Below are positions 50,716 through 58,873 of a stretch of 64,000 nucleotides of DNA, piece by piece; positions within the stretch are counted from its first letter, which is position 1; each line of letters starts with the position of its first letter. Origin of the DNA: ZC4RG20 sp036381515 (GTDB lineage: Bacteria > Pseudomonadota > Gammaproteobacteria > Steroidobacterales > Rariloculaceae); assembly GCA_036381515.1 (NCBI GenBank), contig DASVCR010000052.1:1-64000 (forward strand), read 5' to 3'. The translations under genes and the position numbers were made by a program. The notes beneath the pieces were generated by a model that saw nothing but the letters and a program-made list of their open reading frames with translations, was not told where the DNA came from and did not search any database.

Positions 50716-51843
50716 ATGATGAGGGGGACGAACGTGGTCGGGGTCGTCGTGCTGGTCGCCGCGTGCGGCGGCGACGACGGCGTGCTCGCGCAAAACGGCG
50801 CGTTCGACGCCGAGCCGATCGCGCAGTTCGCAGAGCCGTGGGCGATGGAGTTCCTCCCGGACGGACGGCTGCTCGTCAGCGAGAGGAGAGGGGCGCTGAA
50901 GCTCTACTCGCCCGAGGACGGCACGATGGGCGAAATCTCGGGCGTGCCGGAGGTCGCCTACGGCGGGCAGGGCGGTTTCGGCGACGTCGTGCTCCATCCC
51001 GACTTCGCCGAGAACGCGCTCGTTTACCTGAGCTACGCCGAGCGCGGCGAGCAGGGCACGAGCGGGGCCGCCGTCGCGCGGGCGCGGCTCGTGCTCGACG
51101 ACGCAGGCGGCGGCGCGCTCGAGGACCTCGAGGTGATCTGGCGCCAGGTGCCGAAGGTATCCGGCAACGGCCACTATGGTCACCGGATCGCGTTCGGCGA
51201 CGGGTATCTGTGGATCAGCTCCGGCGAGCGGCAGAAGTTCGATCCCGCGCAGGACATGGCGTCCAATCTCGGCAAGATCGTGCGCTTGAACGACGACGGC
51301 TCCGTGCCCGCGGATAACCCGTTCGCCGAGCGCGGCGGCGTCACCGCCCAGATCTGGTCGCTCGGCCACCGCAACCCGCTCGGTCTCGCCTTCGACGGAC
51401 AGGGGCGGCTCTGGAACGTCGAGATGGGGCCGCGCGGCGGCGACGAGCTGAACTTCGTCCGGCGCGGCGCGAACTACGGCTATCCGATCGTCTCGAACGG
51501 CGACCACTACTCGGGCGAGACGATCCCGGACCACGACACGCGGCCGGAATTCGCGGCGCCCGCCGCGTTCTGGAATCCGGTGATCTCGCCGTCGAGCCTG
51601 ATGTTCTATTCGGGGAACGAGTTCCCCGAGTGGCAGGGCGACGCGTTCATCGGCGGCCTGTCGTCGGAGTCGCTCGTGCGCGTCGAGATCGACGGCGAGA
51701 CGGCGCGCGAGGCCGAGCGCTTCGCGATGGGCCAGCGGATCCGCGCGGTCGAGCAGGGACCGGACGGCGCGATCTGGGTGCTCGAGGATCAGCGCCGGGG
51801 GGCCGGCGGCCGGCTGCTCAGGCTGACCGCGCCGACGCGCTGA
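50716..51843 (+). CDS. PQQ-dependent aldose sugar dehydrogenase-like lipoprotein
   Basis: The 375-residue protein has a lipoprotein-like signal (VLVAAC) and a six-bladed GSDH propeller related to E. coli YliI/Asd. Motifs are AEPWAMEFLPDGRLLVSERRG, GGQGGFGDVVLHPDF, GHYGHRIAFGDGYLWIS, SLGHRNPLGLAFDGQG and EMGPRGGDELNF, which supply PQQ and calcium ligands. It would oxidise sugars in the periplasm. Unlike the homologue at 33448 it lacks a haem domain. GAGGAGCGG precedes the ATG; a second ATG follows directly. The stop codon is the first triplet of a 15-bp tandem repeat. Confidence 0.88.
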   Translation: MMRGTNVVGVVVLVAACGGDDGVLAQNGAFDAEPIAQFAEPWAMEFLPDGRLLVSERRGALKLYSPEDGTMGEISGVPEVAYGGQGGFGDVVLHPDFAENALVYLSYAERGEQGTSGAAVARARLVLDDAGGGALEDLEVIWRQVPKVSGNGHYGHRIAFGDGYLWISSGERQKFDPAQDMASNLGKIVRLNDDGSVPADNPFAERGGVTAQIWSLGHRNPLGLAFDGQGRLWNVEMGPRGGDELNFVRRGANYGYPIVSNGDHYSGETIPDHDTRPEFAAPAAFWNPVISPSSLMFYSGNEFPEWQGDAFIGGLSSESLVRVEIDGETAREAERFAMGQRIRAVEQGPDGAIWVLEDQRRGAGGRLLRLTAPTR

Positions 51844-51885
51844 CTATTCGGGGTCTGACTATGCGGGGTCTGACTATTCGGGGTC
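51841..51885. repeat. Three-copy 15-bp tandem repeat at the sugar dehydrogenase stop
   Basis: TGACTATTCGGGGTC is repeated three times (51841, 51856, 51871), the middle copy with one change. The first TGA is the stop codon of the sugar dehydrogenase. The unit ends in GGGGTC, the beginning of the GGGGTCAGAGCCC motif that follows. Confidence 0.85.
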
Positions 51886-51926
51886 AGAGCCCGATTTCGG
51901 GCCCGTCGTCGTGTCAGACACCATTT

Positions 51927-52002
51927 TCGGGGTCAGAGCCCATTTTCACTGAGTTAGCCTCAAGCTGGCAGGGTGCGTGACGAAAATGGGCTCTGACCCC
52001 GA
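51927..52002. repeat. REP-like inverted repeat with GGGGTCAGAGCCC arms
   Basis: A 21-bp perfect inverted repeat (51927-51947 and 51982-52002) has arms built on GGGGTCAGAGCCCATTTTC, with a 34-nt spacer. Just before it, GTGTCAGACACC (51911-51922) repeats the word found upstream of otsB. It fills the gap between the convergent sugar dehydrogenase and hotdog genes and could end both transcripts. These motif types accompany REP-associated transposases in other genomes. Confidence 0.85.
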
Positions 52003-52003
52003 G

Positions 52004-52705
52004 CTACTTCCGCGGCTCGATCCAGATCGCACGCGCGAGCGCGCACAGCGTCCGCGTCGAGTCGTAGAGCGCCGTGCCGGCCTCGTGCTTGCGGCCGCTC
52101 GCGCCGATGACCCAGCCGACGACGATGCACGGCTCTCCGATGCCGACGCGCCGGTCGATCCGTGCGGTCAGCTCGCCGAGCAGCATCGGGCGCATGTCGG
52201 GCGCGGCGGCCGCGAAACCGGGACAGTCGAGCGCGGCCCAGACGAACTCCGCCGCGACGTGCCCGTCGCCGCCGTCGAGCGACGCATCCGGCGTCCAGGG
52301 CGCGGCCGCGACGCCGGGCGCGAGCGGTCCGGCGAAAATCCGCAGCGCATCGCCTTCCGCGCGCGTCGGTCCGCAGACGAAGCATTCGGGCGCCGGGTGC
52401 CTCGTGAAGCCGGCATAGCGCCGCGAGGCGGCGGCCGCTTCGTCGAACGTCGGCGGCCCGGGCGGCGTGAGCGCGCCGACCTCGCCCGGGCGCGCCTCCG
52501 CGAGTGATTCGCCGCCGTGCCGCACGTCGAGCACGCCGTCGCGCTCGGCGACGTCGAGCGTCGTCTCGAGCGGAATCGGCTTCAGGAGCCGCACGGTGAC
52601 GGGCGTCCGCGCGAACGACGCGATCACGCCGCACGTGTAGCCGCCGTTCGCGATGCCGGTCGGGCCGCAGAACCGGCGCGCAATACGAATCGTCGAGGCC
52701 GTCAT
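52004..52705 (-). CDS. Hotdog-fold thioesterase-like protein
   Basis: This 233-residue protein probably has a double hotdog fold. ARRFCGPTGIANGGYTCGVIAS at the N-terminus resembles the helix-entry motif of hotdog acyl-CoA binding proteins, and VTVRLLKPIPLETTLDV is a typical first strand. The middle has a cysteine pair in PECFVCGP. A second hotdog begins near WAALDCPGF. Catalytic residues cannot be assigned. It lies 33 bp downstream of tex on the same strand, which may be incidental. Confidence 0.65.
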   Translation of the reverse strand: MTASTIRIARRFCGPTGIANGGYTCGVIASFARTPVTVRLLKPIPLETTLDVAERDGVLDVRHGGESLAEARPGEVGALTPPGPPTFDEAAAASRRYAGFTRHPAPECFVCGPTRAEGDALRIFAGPLAPGVAAAPWTPDASLDGGDGHVAAEFVWAALDCPGFAAAAPDMRPMLLGELTARIDRRVGIGEPCIVVGWVIGASGRKHEAGTALYDSTRTLCALARAIWIEPRK

Positions 52706-52738
52706 CGCGGTCGTCCCGCCGTTACGATGCTCTCGATT

Positions 52739-55129
52739 CTACTCGTTGGTCTTTCTCGCGCGTGCGAACGCGTCGGCGAGCACCGTGTTGTAAGGCTCGC
52801 GCGGCGCGTTGCGGTTCCCGTTCGCGCCGCCGCGCGGCGGCGTTCGCGCGCCGGCCGCCTTGCCGTCTCGGCTCGCGCCGCGTCGCTCGTCCCGTGACCG
52901 CGGCTCGCGGCGGCGCTCGCCGCGCTCGCGCTCGGCACCGGGCGCGTCGTCGAGGCGAAGGGTCAGGCTGATGCGGCGCCGCGCGACGTCGACGTCGAGC
53001 ACCTTGACCTTGACGATGTCGCCGGCCTTCACGACCTCGCGCGGATCCTTCACGAACTTGTGCGACAGCGCGGAGATGTGCACGAGGCCGTCCTGATGCA
53101 CGCCGATGTCGACGAACGCGCCGAACGCGGCGACGTTGCTGACGACGCCTTCGAGGACCATCCCGGGCTTCAGGTCCTCGAGCTTCTCGACGCCGTCGGC
53201 GAAGCGCGCCGTCCTGAACTCGGGGCGCGGGTCGCGCCCGGGCTTCTCGAGCTCCTTCAGGATGTCGCGCACGGTCGGCACGCCGAACTTCTCGTCGGTG
53301 AACGCCTCGGGCTTCAGCGTGCGCAGGAACGCCGAGTCGCCGATCAGCGCCTTCACGCTCTTGCCGGCGTGCCGCGCGATCCGCTCGACGACCGGATACG
53401 CTTCCGGATGCACGGCCGATGCATCGAGAGGCTCGTCGCCGTCGGCGATGCGAAGGAACCCCGCGCACTGCTCGAACGCCTTCTGGCCGAGCCGCGGCAC
53501 CTTCAGCAAATCCTTGCGCCGCCTGAACGGTCCGTTCTCGTTGCGGAACTGCACGATGTTGTCGGCGACTGCGCTCGACAGACCCGCGACCCGCGCGAGC
53601 AGCGGCGCGGACGCGGTGTTCACGTGGACGCCGACCGCGTTCACGCAGTCCTCGACGCGCGCATCGAGCGCGCGCGCCAGCCGGTTCTGATCGACGTCGT
53701 GCTGGTACTGACCGACGCCGATCGATTTCGGCTCGATCTTCACGAGCTCGGCGAGCGGGTCCTGCAGCCGCCGCGCGATCGATACGGCGCCCCGCAGCGA
53801 CACGTCGAGCTCCGGGAACTCGCGGGCCGCGAGCTCCGACGCGGAGTAGACCGATGCGCCCGCTTCGTTCACGACGAGCTTCGCGAGCTTGCGCTGCGGG
53901 AGACGCGCGATCAGCTCGCCGGCGAGGCGGTCGGTCTCGCGGCTGCCGGTGCCGTTACCGATCGCGATCAGCTCGACCTCGTGCGCGACGCAGAGCTTCG
54001 CGAGCGTCGCGAGCGACTCCTCCCACTGCCGCTTTGGCTCGTGCGGATAGATCGTGCCCGCGGCGACGAGCTTGCCGGTTGGATCGACGACGGCGATCTT
54101 CACCCCGGTGCGCAGGCCCGGATCGAGCCCCATGACCGCGCGCGGTCCGGCCGGCGCCGCGAGCAGCAGGTCCTTCAGGTTTTCACCGAACACGGCGATC
54201 GCCTGCTCCTCGGCCGCCTCGCGCGCGCGGTTCACGAGATCGACGGTCAGGTGCACGTGAATCTTCGCGCGCCACGCGAGCCGGCACGCCTGCGTGAGCC
54301 ACGCGTCCGCGGCACCGCCGCGAAACTCCAGACCCGCGTGTCGTGCGATCACGGCCTCCGCGTGCGCGTGCCCCTTGTCGGCGTCGGGCCCGGGCTCGAG
54401 CTCGAGCTCGAGAATCTTCTCGCGGCGCGCGCGCAGCAGCGCGAGGAGCCTGTGCGACGGAATCTTCGCGATCGGCTCCGCGTGATCGAAGTAGTCGGCG
54501 TACTTCGCGCCTTCGGTCTCTTTGCCTTCGACGACCTTCGCGCGAATCACGCCGCGCTCCCACAGCCACTCGCGCAGCCGCCCGAGGAGCTCGGCGTCCT
54601 CGCCCCAGCGCTCGATCAGGATCGCGCGTGCGCCGTCGAGCGCCGCCTTCACGTCCGCGACGCCCTTCTTCTCGTCGACGAAGTCGGCGGCGGCCGCCTC
54701 CGGCGCGATGTTTCGATCCTGTAACAGCCTGTCGGCGAGCGGCTCGAGGCCGGCTTCGCGGGCGATCTGTGCGCGAGTGCGCCGCTTCGGCCGGTACGGG
54801 AGATAGAGATCCTCGAGCCGCGACTTGCTGTCCGCGGCCTCGATGCTCGCGCGAAGCTCGTCGGTGAGCTTGCCTTGCTCCTCGATGCTCGCGAGGATCG
54901 TCCTGCGGCGATCCTCGAGCTCGCGCAGATATGCAAGGCGCGTCTCGAGCGTGCGCAGCTGCGTGTCGTCGAGGCCGCCGGTGACCTCCTTCCTGTAGCG
55001 CGCGATGAACGGCACGGTCGCGCCGTCGTCGAGCAGCGCCACCGCTGCCTCGACCTGGGACGGCGCGGCGCCGATCTCGTCGGCGATGGTCTTCGCGATC
55101 TTGCTCGCAAGCGTCGAAGCTTCGGACAT
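52739..55129 (-). CDS. tex: Tex-family RNA-binding transcription accessory protein
   Basis: The 796-residue protein has the complete Tex layout: Tex-like N-terminal helices (about 1-190), a YqgF/RNase H-like domain near 325-450 (MGLDPGLRTGVKIAVVD), helix-hairpin-helix motifs around 500-560 (VAGLSSAVADNIVQFRNENG), and an S1 domain near 645-715 (PGMVLEGVVSNVAAFGAFVDIGVHQDG). A low-complexity arginine/glycine tail follows (about 730-796), longer than in E. coli YhgF. Tex binds nucleic acid and influences transcription and RNA turnover. AGGAAG precedes the ATG. Confidence 0.95.
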   Translation of the reverse strand: MSEASTLASKIAKTIADEIGAAPSQVEAAVALLDDGATVPFIARYRKEVTGGLDDTQLRTLETRLAYLRELEDRRRTILASIEEQGKLTDELRASIEAADSKSRLEDLYLPYRPKRRTRAQIAREAGLEPLADRLLQDRNIAPEAAAADFVDEKKGVADVKAALDGARAILIERWGEDAELLGRLREWLWERGVIRAKVVEGKETEGAKYADYFDHAEPIAKIPSHRLLALLRARREKILELELEPGPDADKGHAHAEAVIARHAGLEFRGGAADAWLTQACRLAWRAKIHVHLTVDLVNRAREAAEEQAIAVFGENLKDLLLAAPAGPRAVMGLDPGLRTGVKIAVVDPTGKLVAAGTIYPHEPKRQWEESLATLAKLCVAHEVELIAIGNGTGSRETDRLAGELIARLPQRKLAKLVVNEAGASVYSASELAAREFPELDVSLRGAVSIARRLQDPLAELVKIEPKSIGVGQYQHDVDQNRLARALDARVEDCVNAVGVHVNTASAPLLARVAGLSSAVADNIVQFRNENGPFRRRKDLLKVPRLGQKAFEQCAGFLRIADGDEPLDASAVHPEAYPVVERIARHAGKSVKALIGDSAFLRTLKPEAFTDEKFGVPTVRDILKELEKPGRDPRPEFRTARFADGVEKLEDLKPGMVLEGVVSNVAAFGAFVDIGVHQDGLVHISALSHKFVKDPREVVKAGDIVKVKVLDVDVARRRISLTLRLDDAPGAERERGERRREPRSRDERRGASRDGKAAGARTPPRGGANGNRNAPREPYNTVLADAFARARKTNE

Positions 55130-55359
55130 CTTCCTGAATCGATGGGCGGCGCAGCGCCGCGAGCGGCGATTGTCGCAACCGCGGACGTAGGACGAAAGCC
55201 GTTGACAGGCCGCCCGGCTTGTGTGCGTGCGATCGACGCGCGACGCGCGCTCGACGACGACGAAGCGTCGCCATCCGGCAACGTGCGGATGTCACCGCAT
55301 TGTCACCGCGCGCCAACGCGCTCTAGCCTCGATCCACTGATCGGAATCGGCGATTCAGA

Positions 55360-55929
55360 TTGACGGAGTTTCAGACCTTTTACTTCGCGCCTGGGGTCGT
55401 TCTCGCAGGCGCAATCGTTCTTGGGCTTCTCGGCGGGTACGCCTTCCAGCGCGTCCGGCGCCGCATACTGCCGTCGTCGTTCGGCAACACGCTGGTCGCG
55501 CGGCTGCCGGGCGAGATCCGCGGAATGCTGACGGCCGAGGAGCCTTCCGAGATGCTGAAGCATTACAAGGCCGCCGTGCTCGGCATGCTCGGCTGGTCGG
55601 CGCGGAACGCCGTCGCGCTCGCGATCGGACTCCTGCCGGTGGCCGCGGGCTTCCTGCTCCTGGATGCGTGGGATCCGTCTGCGCGGGCCGGCGGCAAGGA
55701 CGCGTTCTGCGCGTCCGCGGTCGACTGCGCGCTGTTCGAGATGATGCTGTTCGACACGCACAGGTCGCCCGAGCTCGAACGCTCGATCGTCGTCCGGGCC
55801 GCCGCTTTCGACCGCAATCCCGTCTGGCCGTACGTGAACGACCTCGAGCTCGCGTTCTTCGCGGCCGTCATGCTCGGCGGCGCGGGGGCCGCGTGGCTCG
55901 ATCGGAAGCGCCGCACCGAGCGACGATGA
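55360..55929 (+). CDS. Two-helix membrane protein preceding the sulfotransferase
   Basis: The 189-residue ORF starts at TTG 55360 (no in-frame ATG upstream). It has hydrophobic segments VVLAGAIVLGLLGGYAF and VALAIGLLPVAAGFLLLDAW, and a third near the C-terminus (ELAFFAAVMLGGAGAAWL). The middle carries a likely periplasmic loop with two cysteines (FCASAVDCALF). No family is recognised. Its stop overlaps the sulfotransferase start (ATGA), implying coupled expression and perhaps a membrane partner for that enzyme. Confidence 0.65.
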   Translation: MTEFQTFYFAPGVVLAGAIVLGLLGGYAFQRVRRRILPSSFGNTLVARLPGEIRGMLTAEEPSEMLKHYKAAVLGMLGWSARNAVALAIGLLPVAAGFLLLDAWDPSARAGGKDAFCASAVDCALFEMMLFDTHRSPELERSIVVRAAAFDRNPVWPYVNDLELAFFAAVMLGGAGAAWLDRKRRTERR

Positions 55930-56999
55930 ACCTGCGCTCGACCGATTACTTCCTGTGCCGGCTCGCGCAGCGGGCGCCGCGCGCGCTGAAGCTGATCGGG
56001 GACATGGAGACGGACCTGCTGCGCTCGCGGCTCGACGAGATCGCGATCGACCGGCCGGTCTTCATCACGGGGCTCGCGCGCGCGGGCACGACGATCCTTC
56101 TCGACCTCTTCTCGAAGCTCGGGCCGGTGGGCACGCATCGCTACCGCGACTTTCCGTTCCTGTTCGCGCCGTGCTGGTGGAGCTGGTGCAACGACCGCTT
56201 CGGCCGCGCGGGTGACCCGGTCGAGCGCCCGCACAAGGACCGGATCGAGATCACGAAGGAGAGCCCGGACGCGTTCGAGGAGCCGATCTGGAGATACTTC
56301 TTTCCGTTTACGAACGATCCGGCGGCGCTGCACGTCCTGACCGCGGACGACGACGACGAGCGGTTCGACGCGTTCTTCTGCGATCACGTCAGGAAGGTGC
56401 TGCTGCTGCGCGGCAAGACGCGCTACGTCTCGAAGGGGAACTACAACGTGACGCGCCTGCGTTACCTCGCGCACCTTTTTCCCGACGCGCGGTTCGTGAT
56501 CCCGGTGCGCCATCCCGTCGATCATGTCGGCTCGCTCGTTCGCCAGCACCGCCTTTTCACGCGCTACGCGGAGCAGGACCCGCGGGTGCCCGAGTATCTG
56601 CGTGCTGCAGGACACTTCGAGTTCGGCCCGCAACGAATGCCGATCAACGTCGATCCCGAAGCGTCGGCCCGCATCGCGGCCGCGTGGGCGAGCGGGGACG
56701 ACGCCGCCGGCTACGCGATCCTGTGGCGCGCCGTGTACGCGCACGTCGATACGGTCGCGCGGGACGAGGAGCTCGAGGGCCGCCTCCGATTCGTGCGCTA
56801 CGAGGACCTCTGCGCGCAGCCGCGCGCGATCATGAGCGACCTGCTCCGCTTCTGCGAGCTCGACGAGCACGTCCACGAGCTCGACGGTGCCCTCGCGCGC
56901 ATCTCGGCGCCGCCGCGCCGTGACGAGCCGAGCGCACGCGAACGCGTGTGGCGGGAAACGCGTCGCGTCGCGGAGCGCTTCGGCTACGACGAGACGTAG
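55926..56999 (+). CDS. PAPS-dependent sulfotransferase family protein
   Basis: The 357-residue protein transfers sulfuryl groups from PAPS to hydroxyl or amino acceptors. The 5'-phosphosulfate-binding loop ITGLARAGTTILLDLF lies at 47-62, and the 3'-phosphate region is FVIPVRHPVDHVGSLV (Arg and Ser). The C-terminal LRFVRYEDLCAQPRAIM is a standard motif of this family. The acceptor is unknown. PAPS could come from the Sat-CysC fusion at 7745. It is coupled to a membrane protein gene upstream and followed by the arylsulfotransferase-like gene after 120 bp. Confidence 0.88.
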   Translation: MNLRSTDYFLCRLAQRAPRALKLIGDMETDLLRSRLDEIAIDRPVFITGLARAGTTILLDLFSKLGPVGTHRYRDFPFLFAPCWWSWCNDRFGRAGDPVERPHKDRIEITKESPDAFEEPIWRYFFPFTNDPAALHVLTADDDDERFDAFFCDHVRKVLLLRGKTRYVSKGNYNVTRLRYLAHLFPDARFVIPVRHPVDHVGSLVRQHRLFTRYAEQDPRVPEYLRAAGHFEFGPQRMPINVDPEASARIAAAWASGDDAAGYAILWRAVYAHVDTVARDEELEGRLRFVRYEDLCAQPRAIMSDLLRFCELDEHVHELDGALARISAPPRRDEPSARERVWRETRRVAERFGYDET

Positions 57000-57119
57000 G
57001 CGGGCGGGCGTCCGTAGCCGTACCTACTGGTCCGAAAGTTGCAGTGGTCCGGCGTCCTAAAGGATCAGCACCGACGGCGAGGGTGTCGTGAGGTCAAGGA
57101 AGATCAGAACAAGCCCGGC

Positions 57120-58502
57120 ATGGGCACACGACTCGTGATGAGGGACCTCGCCGAGCATCGCTGGCTTCGAGCGTACTTCTTTGCGTCGGCGGGTGGTCTC
57201 GTCGTGCTCGCCGTCTTCGCGCTCGGCGTCGCGGTCGGCACGTTCAAGCTGTTCCCGTACTCGCTCCTCGAGCGCGGCGCGGCCGCGGCGCGCGATTGGA
57301 TTCGCTATCCGCGGCATCACGTGAGGCTGCGTCCCGAGAAATTCCTCGTGCCGCAGCCCGCCGCAGCGTCGACCGCCGCGCAACCGGCCGTCCGCCTGCC
57401 CGGCGCGTTCGACGGCGTGACGTTCGTGGACGGGTTCTTTGGGCGGTCGACGGGAATGCGCCTGCTCGCCATGAACGGAGACGTGCTGCACGAGTGGCCC
57501 GTCGCGTTCAACGATCTGTGGCCCGACGCGACGCACGTCGAGCGTGCGATACACGACTGGGATGCGCAGATCCACGGCGCGCTGCTCTATCCGAACGGCG
57601 ACGTCGTGTTCAACTTCCAGTACGGCGGGCTCGCGCGGATCGACGCGTGCGGGCGGCCGATCTGGCGGCTCGCCGAGCAGACGCATCACTCGGTGTACGA
57701 GGACGAGAACGGGCACCTGTGGGTGCCGTCCCGCTGGCGGCACGACGAGCCGAGCTCCGCGCTCCCAGGCGCCCCGGTGCCGTACTACGAGGATCTCGTG
57801 CTCGAGCTGTCGCCGGACGGCCGCGTGCTGCGCGAGATCTCCGTGCTCGACGTGATCGTCGAAGGCGGCCAGTCGGGGCTCTTGTACGCGAACGGCGAGC
57901 ACGGCGCGGTGCTGAACCTGCCGCTCGACGGCGACTTCACGCATCTGAACGACGTCGACGTTCTCGAGCCGTCGATCGCTGCCGCGTTCCCGATGTTCGA
58001 AGCGGGAGACCTGCTGCTTTCGCTGCGCAACCTGAACCTGCTGCTCGTCGTCGACCCGGACACCGCGGTCGTCAAGTGGTGGATGGTCGGGCCGTATCTG
58101 CGGCAACACGACCCGGATTTCCTGCCGAACGGGCGGATCTCCGTGTTCGACAACCGCCGGGACGGCGCGGGCGGGAAGGCGCTCGGCGGAAGCCGAATCC
58201 TCGAGATCGATCCCGCGACCCGCGAGATCTCCGTCGTGTACGGCGACCGCGAAGACCAGCGCTTCTACACGGAGACGATGGGTGAGCACCAGCACCTCCC
58301 GAACGGCAACGTGCTGATCACGGAGTCGGAGGCGGGCCGGGCGTTCGAGGTCGCGCCTTCCGGCGAGATCGTCTGGTCCTACGTGAACCGATGGGATGAG
58401 GAATCGGCGGCGCTGATCGGACGCGCCGTGCGATATCCGGCGAGCTACGCCGAGTCGATCGAAGCGGAGAGCTGCAATGACGCCAAGAAGCAAGAAGGAT
58501 AG
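57120..58502 (+). CDS. Arylsulfotransferase (ASST)-like membrane protein
   Basis: The 460-residue protein has one N-terminal helix (about residues 18-43) and then a beta-propeller of the arylsulfotransferase_2-type family. Repeats appear as HGALLYPNGDVVFNFQYGG, HHSVYEDENGHLWVPSRW, HLNDVDVLEPS and GEHQHLPNGNVLITES. Classical ASST moves sulfate from one phenol to another without PAPS, using a catalytic histidine. HHS or EHQH may supply it, but activity is unproved in this branch. The start is uncertain: ATG 57120 was chosen, ATG 57138 is an alternative. It overlaps the next gene by 26 bp. Confidence 0.8.
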   Translation: MGTRLVMRDLAEHRWLRAYFFASAGGLVVLAVFALGVAVGTFKLFPYSLLERGAAAARDWIRYPRHHVRLRPEKFLVPQPAAASTAAQPAVRLPGAFDGVTFVDGFFGRSTGMRLLAMNGDVLHEWPVAFNDLWPDATHVERAIHDWDAQIHGALLYPNGDVVFNFQYGGLARIDACGRPIWRLAEQTHHSVYEDENGHLWVPSRWRHDEPSSALPGAPVPYYEDLVLELSPDGRVLREISVLDVIVEGGQSGLLYANGEHGAVLNLPLDGDFTHLNDVDVLEPSIAAAFPMFEAGDLLLSLRNLNLLLVVDPDTAVVKWWMVGPYLRQHDPDFLPNGRISVFDNRRDGAGGKALGGSRILEIDPATREISVVYGDREDQRFYTETMGEHQHLPNGNVLITESEAGRAFEVAPSGEIVWSYVNRWDEESAALIGRAVRYPASYAESIEAESCNDAKKQEG

Positions 58503-58800
58503 GGCGGGAAACTCCGGGCAGCGTCGCGTCTCGCGCGCGACGCTGGCTTGGACCGCGGCCGTCGCCGGCTGGGCGATCAGCGTCGCGCCCGCTGCCGACG
58601 CCTATGTCGGCCCCGGAGCCGGGATGGGGCTCGTCGGCATCATGCTCGCGTTCGTCGCGGCGATTCTGATGGGGATCGTCGGCCTCGTTCTCTGGCCGAT
58701 CCGCATGGTCACGCACCGCCGCAAGAGCAAGCGCGAGAAGAGCCAGGAGGCGCGTGACGGCGGCGGACGCGAGGCTCCACGGGAGCCGGCGCCGCGCTGA
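58477..58800 (+). CDS. Small membrane protein with YVGPGAG motif
   Basis: The 107-residue protein has a signal-like first helix (TLAWTAAVAGWAISVAPAADA), then AYVGPGAGMGLVG, a second helix (IMLAFVAAILMGIVGLVLW) and a basic tail (RRKSKREKSQE). I recognise the A-Y-(I/V)-GPGAG core as recurrent in small proteins beside arylsulfotransferase-like and sulfotransferase genes. It overlaps the ASST-like gene by 26 bp, so both are on one transcript. Function unknown; a membrane tether or substrate handler is a guess. Confidence 0.75.
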   Translation: MTPRSKKDRAGNSGQRRVSRATLAWTAAVAGWAISVAPAADAYVGPGAGMGLVGIMLAFVAAILMGIVGLVLWPIRMVTHRRKSKREKSQEARDGGGREAPREPAPR

Positions 58801-58873
58801 CCGGTCGCTCGCGGCCCACGCCGTGCCCGGCCGGCTGTAGCGAGCCGCGCCCCGCGTGACGTAAAGTCGCGCC

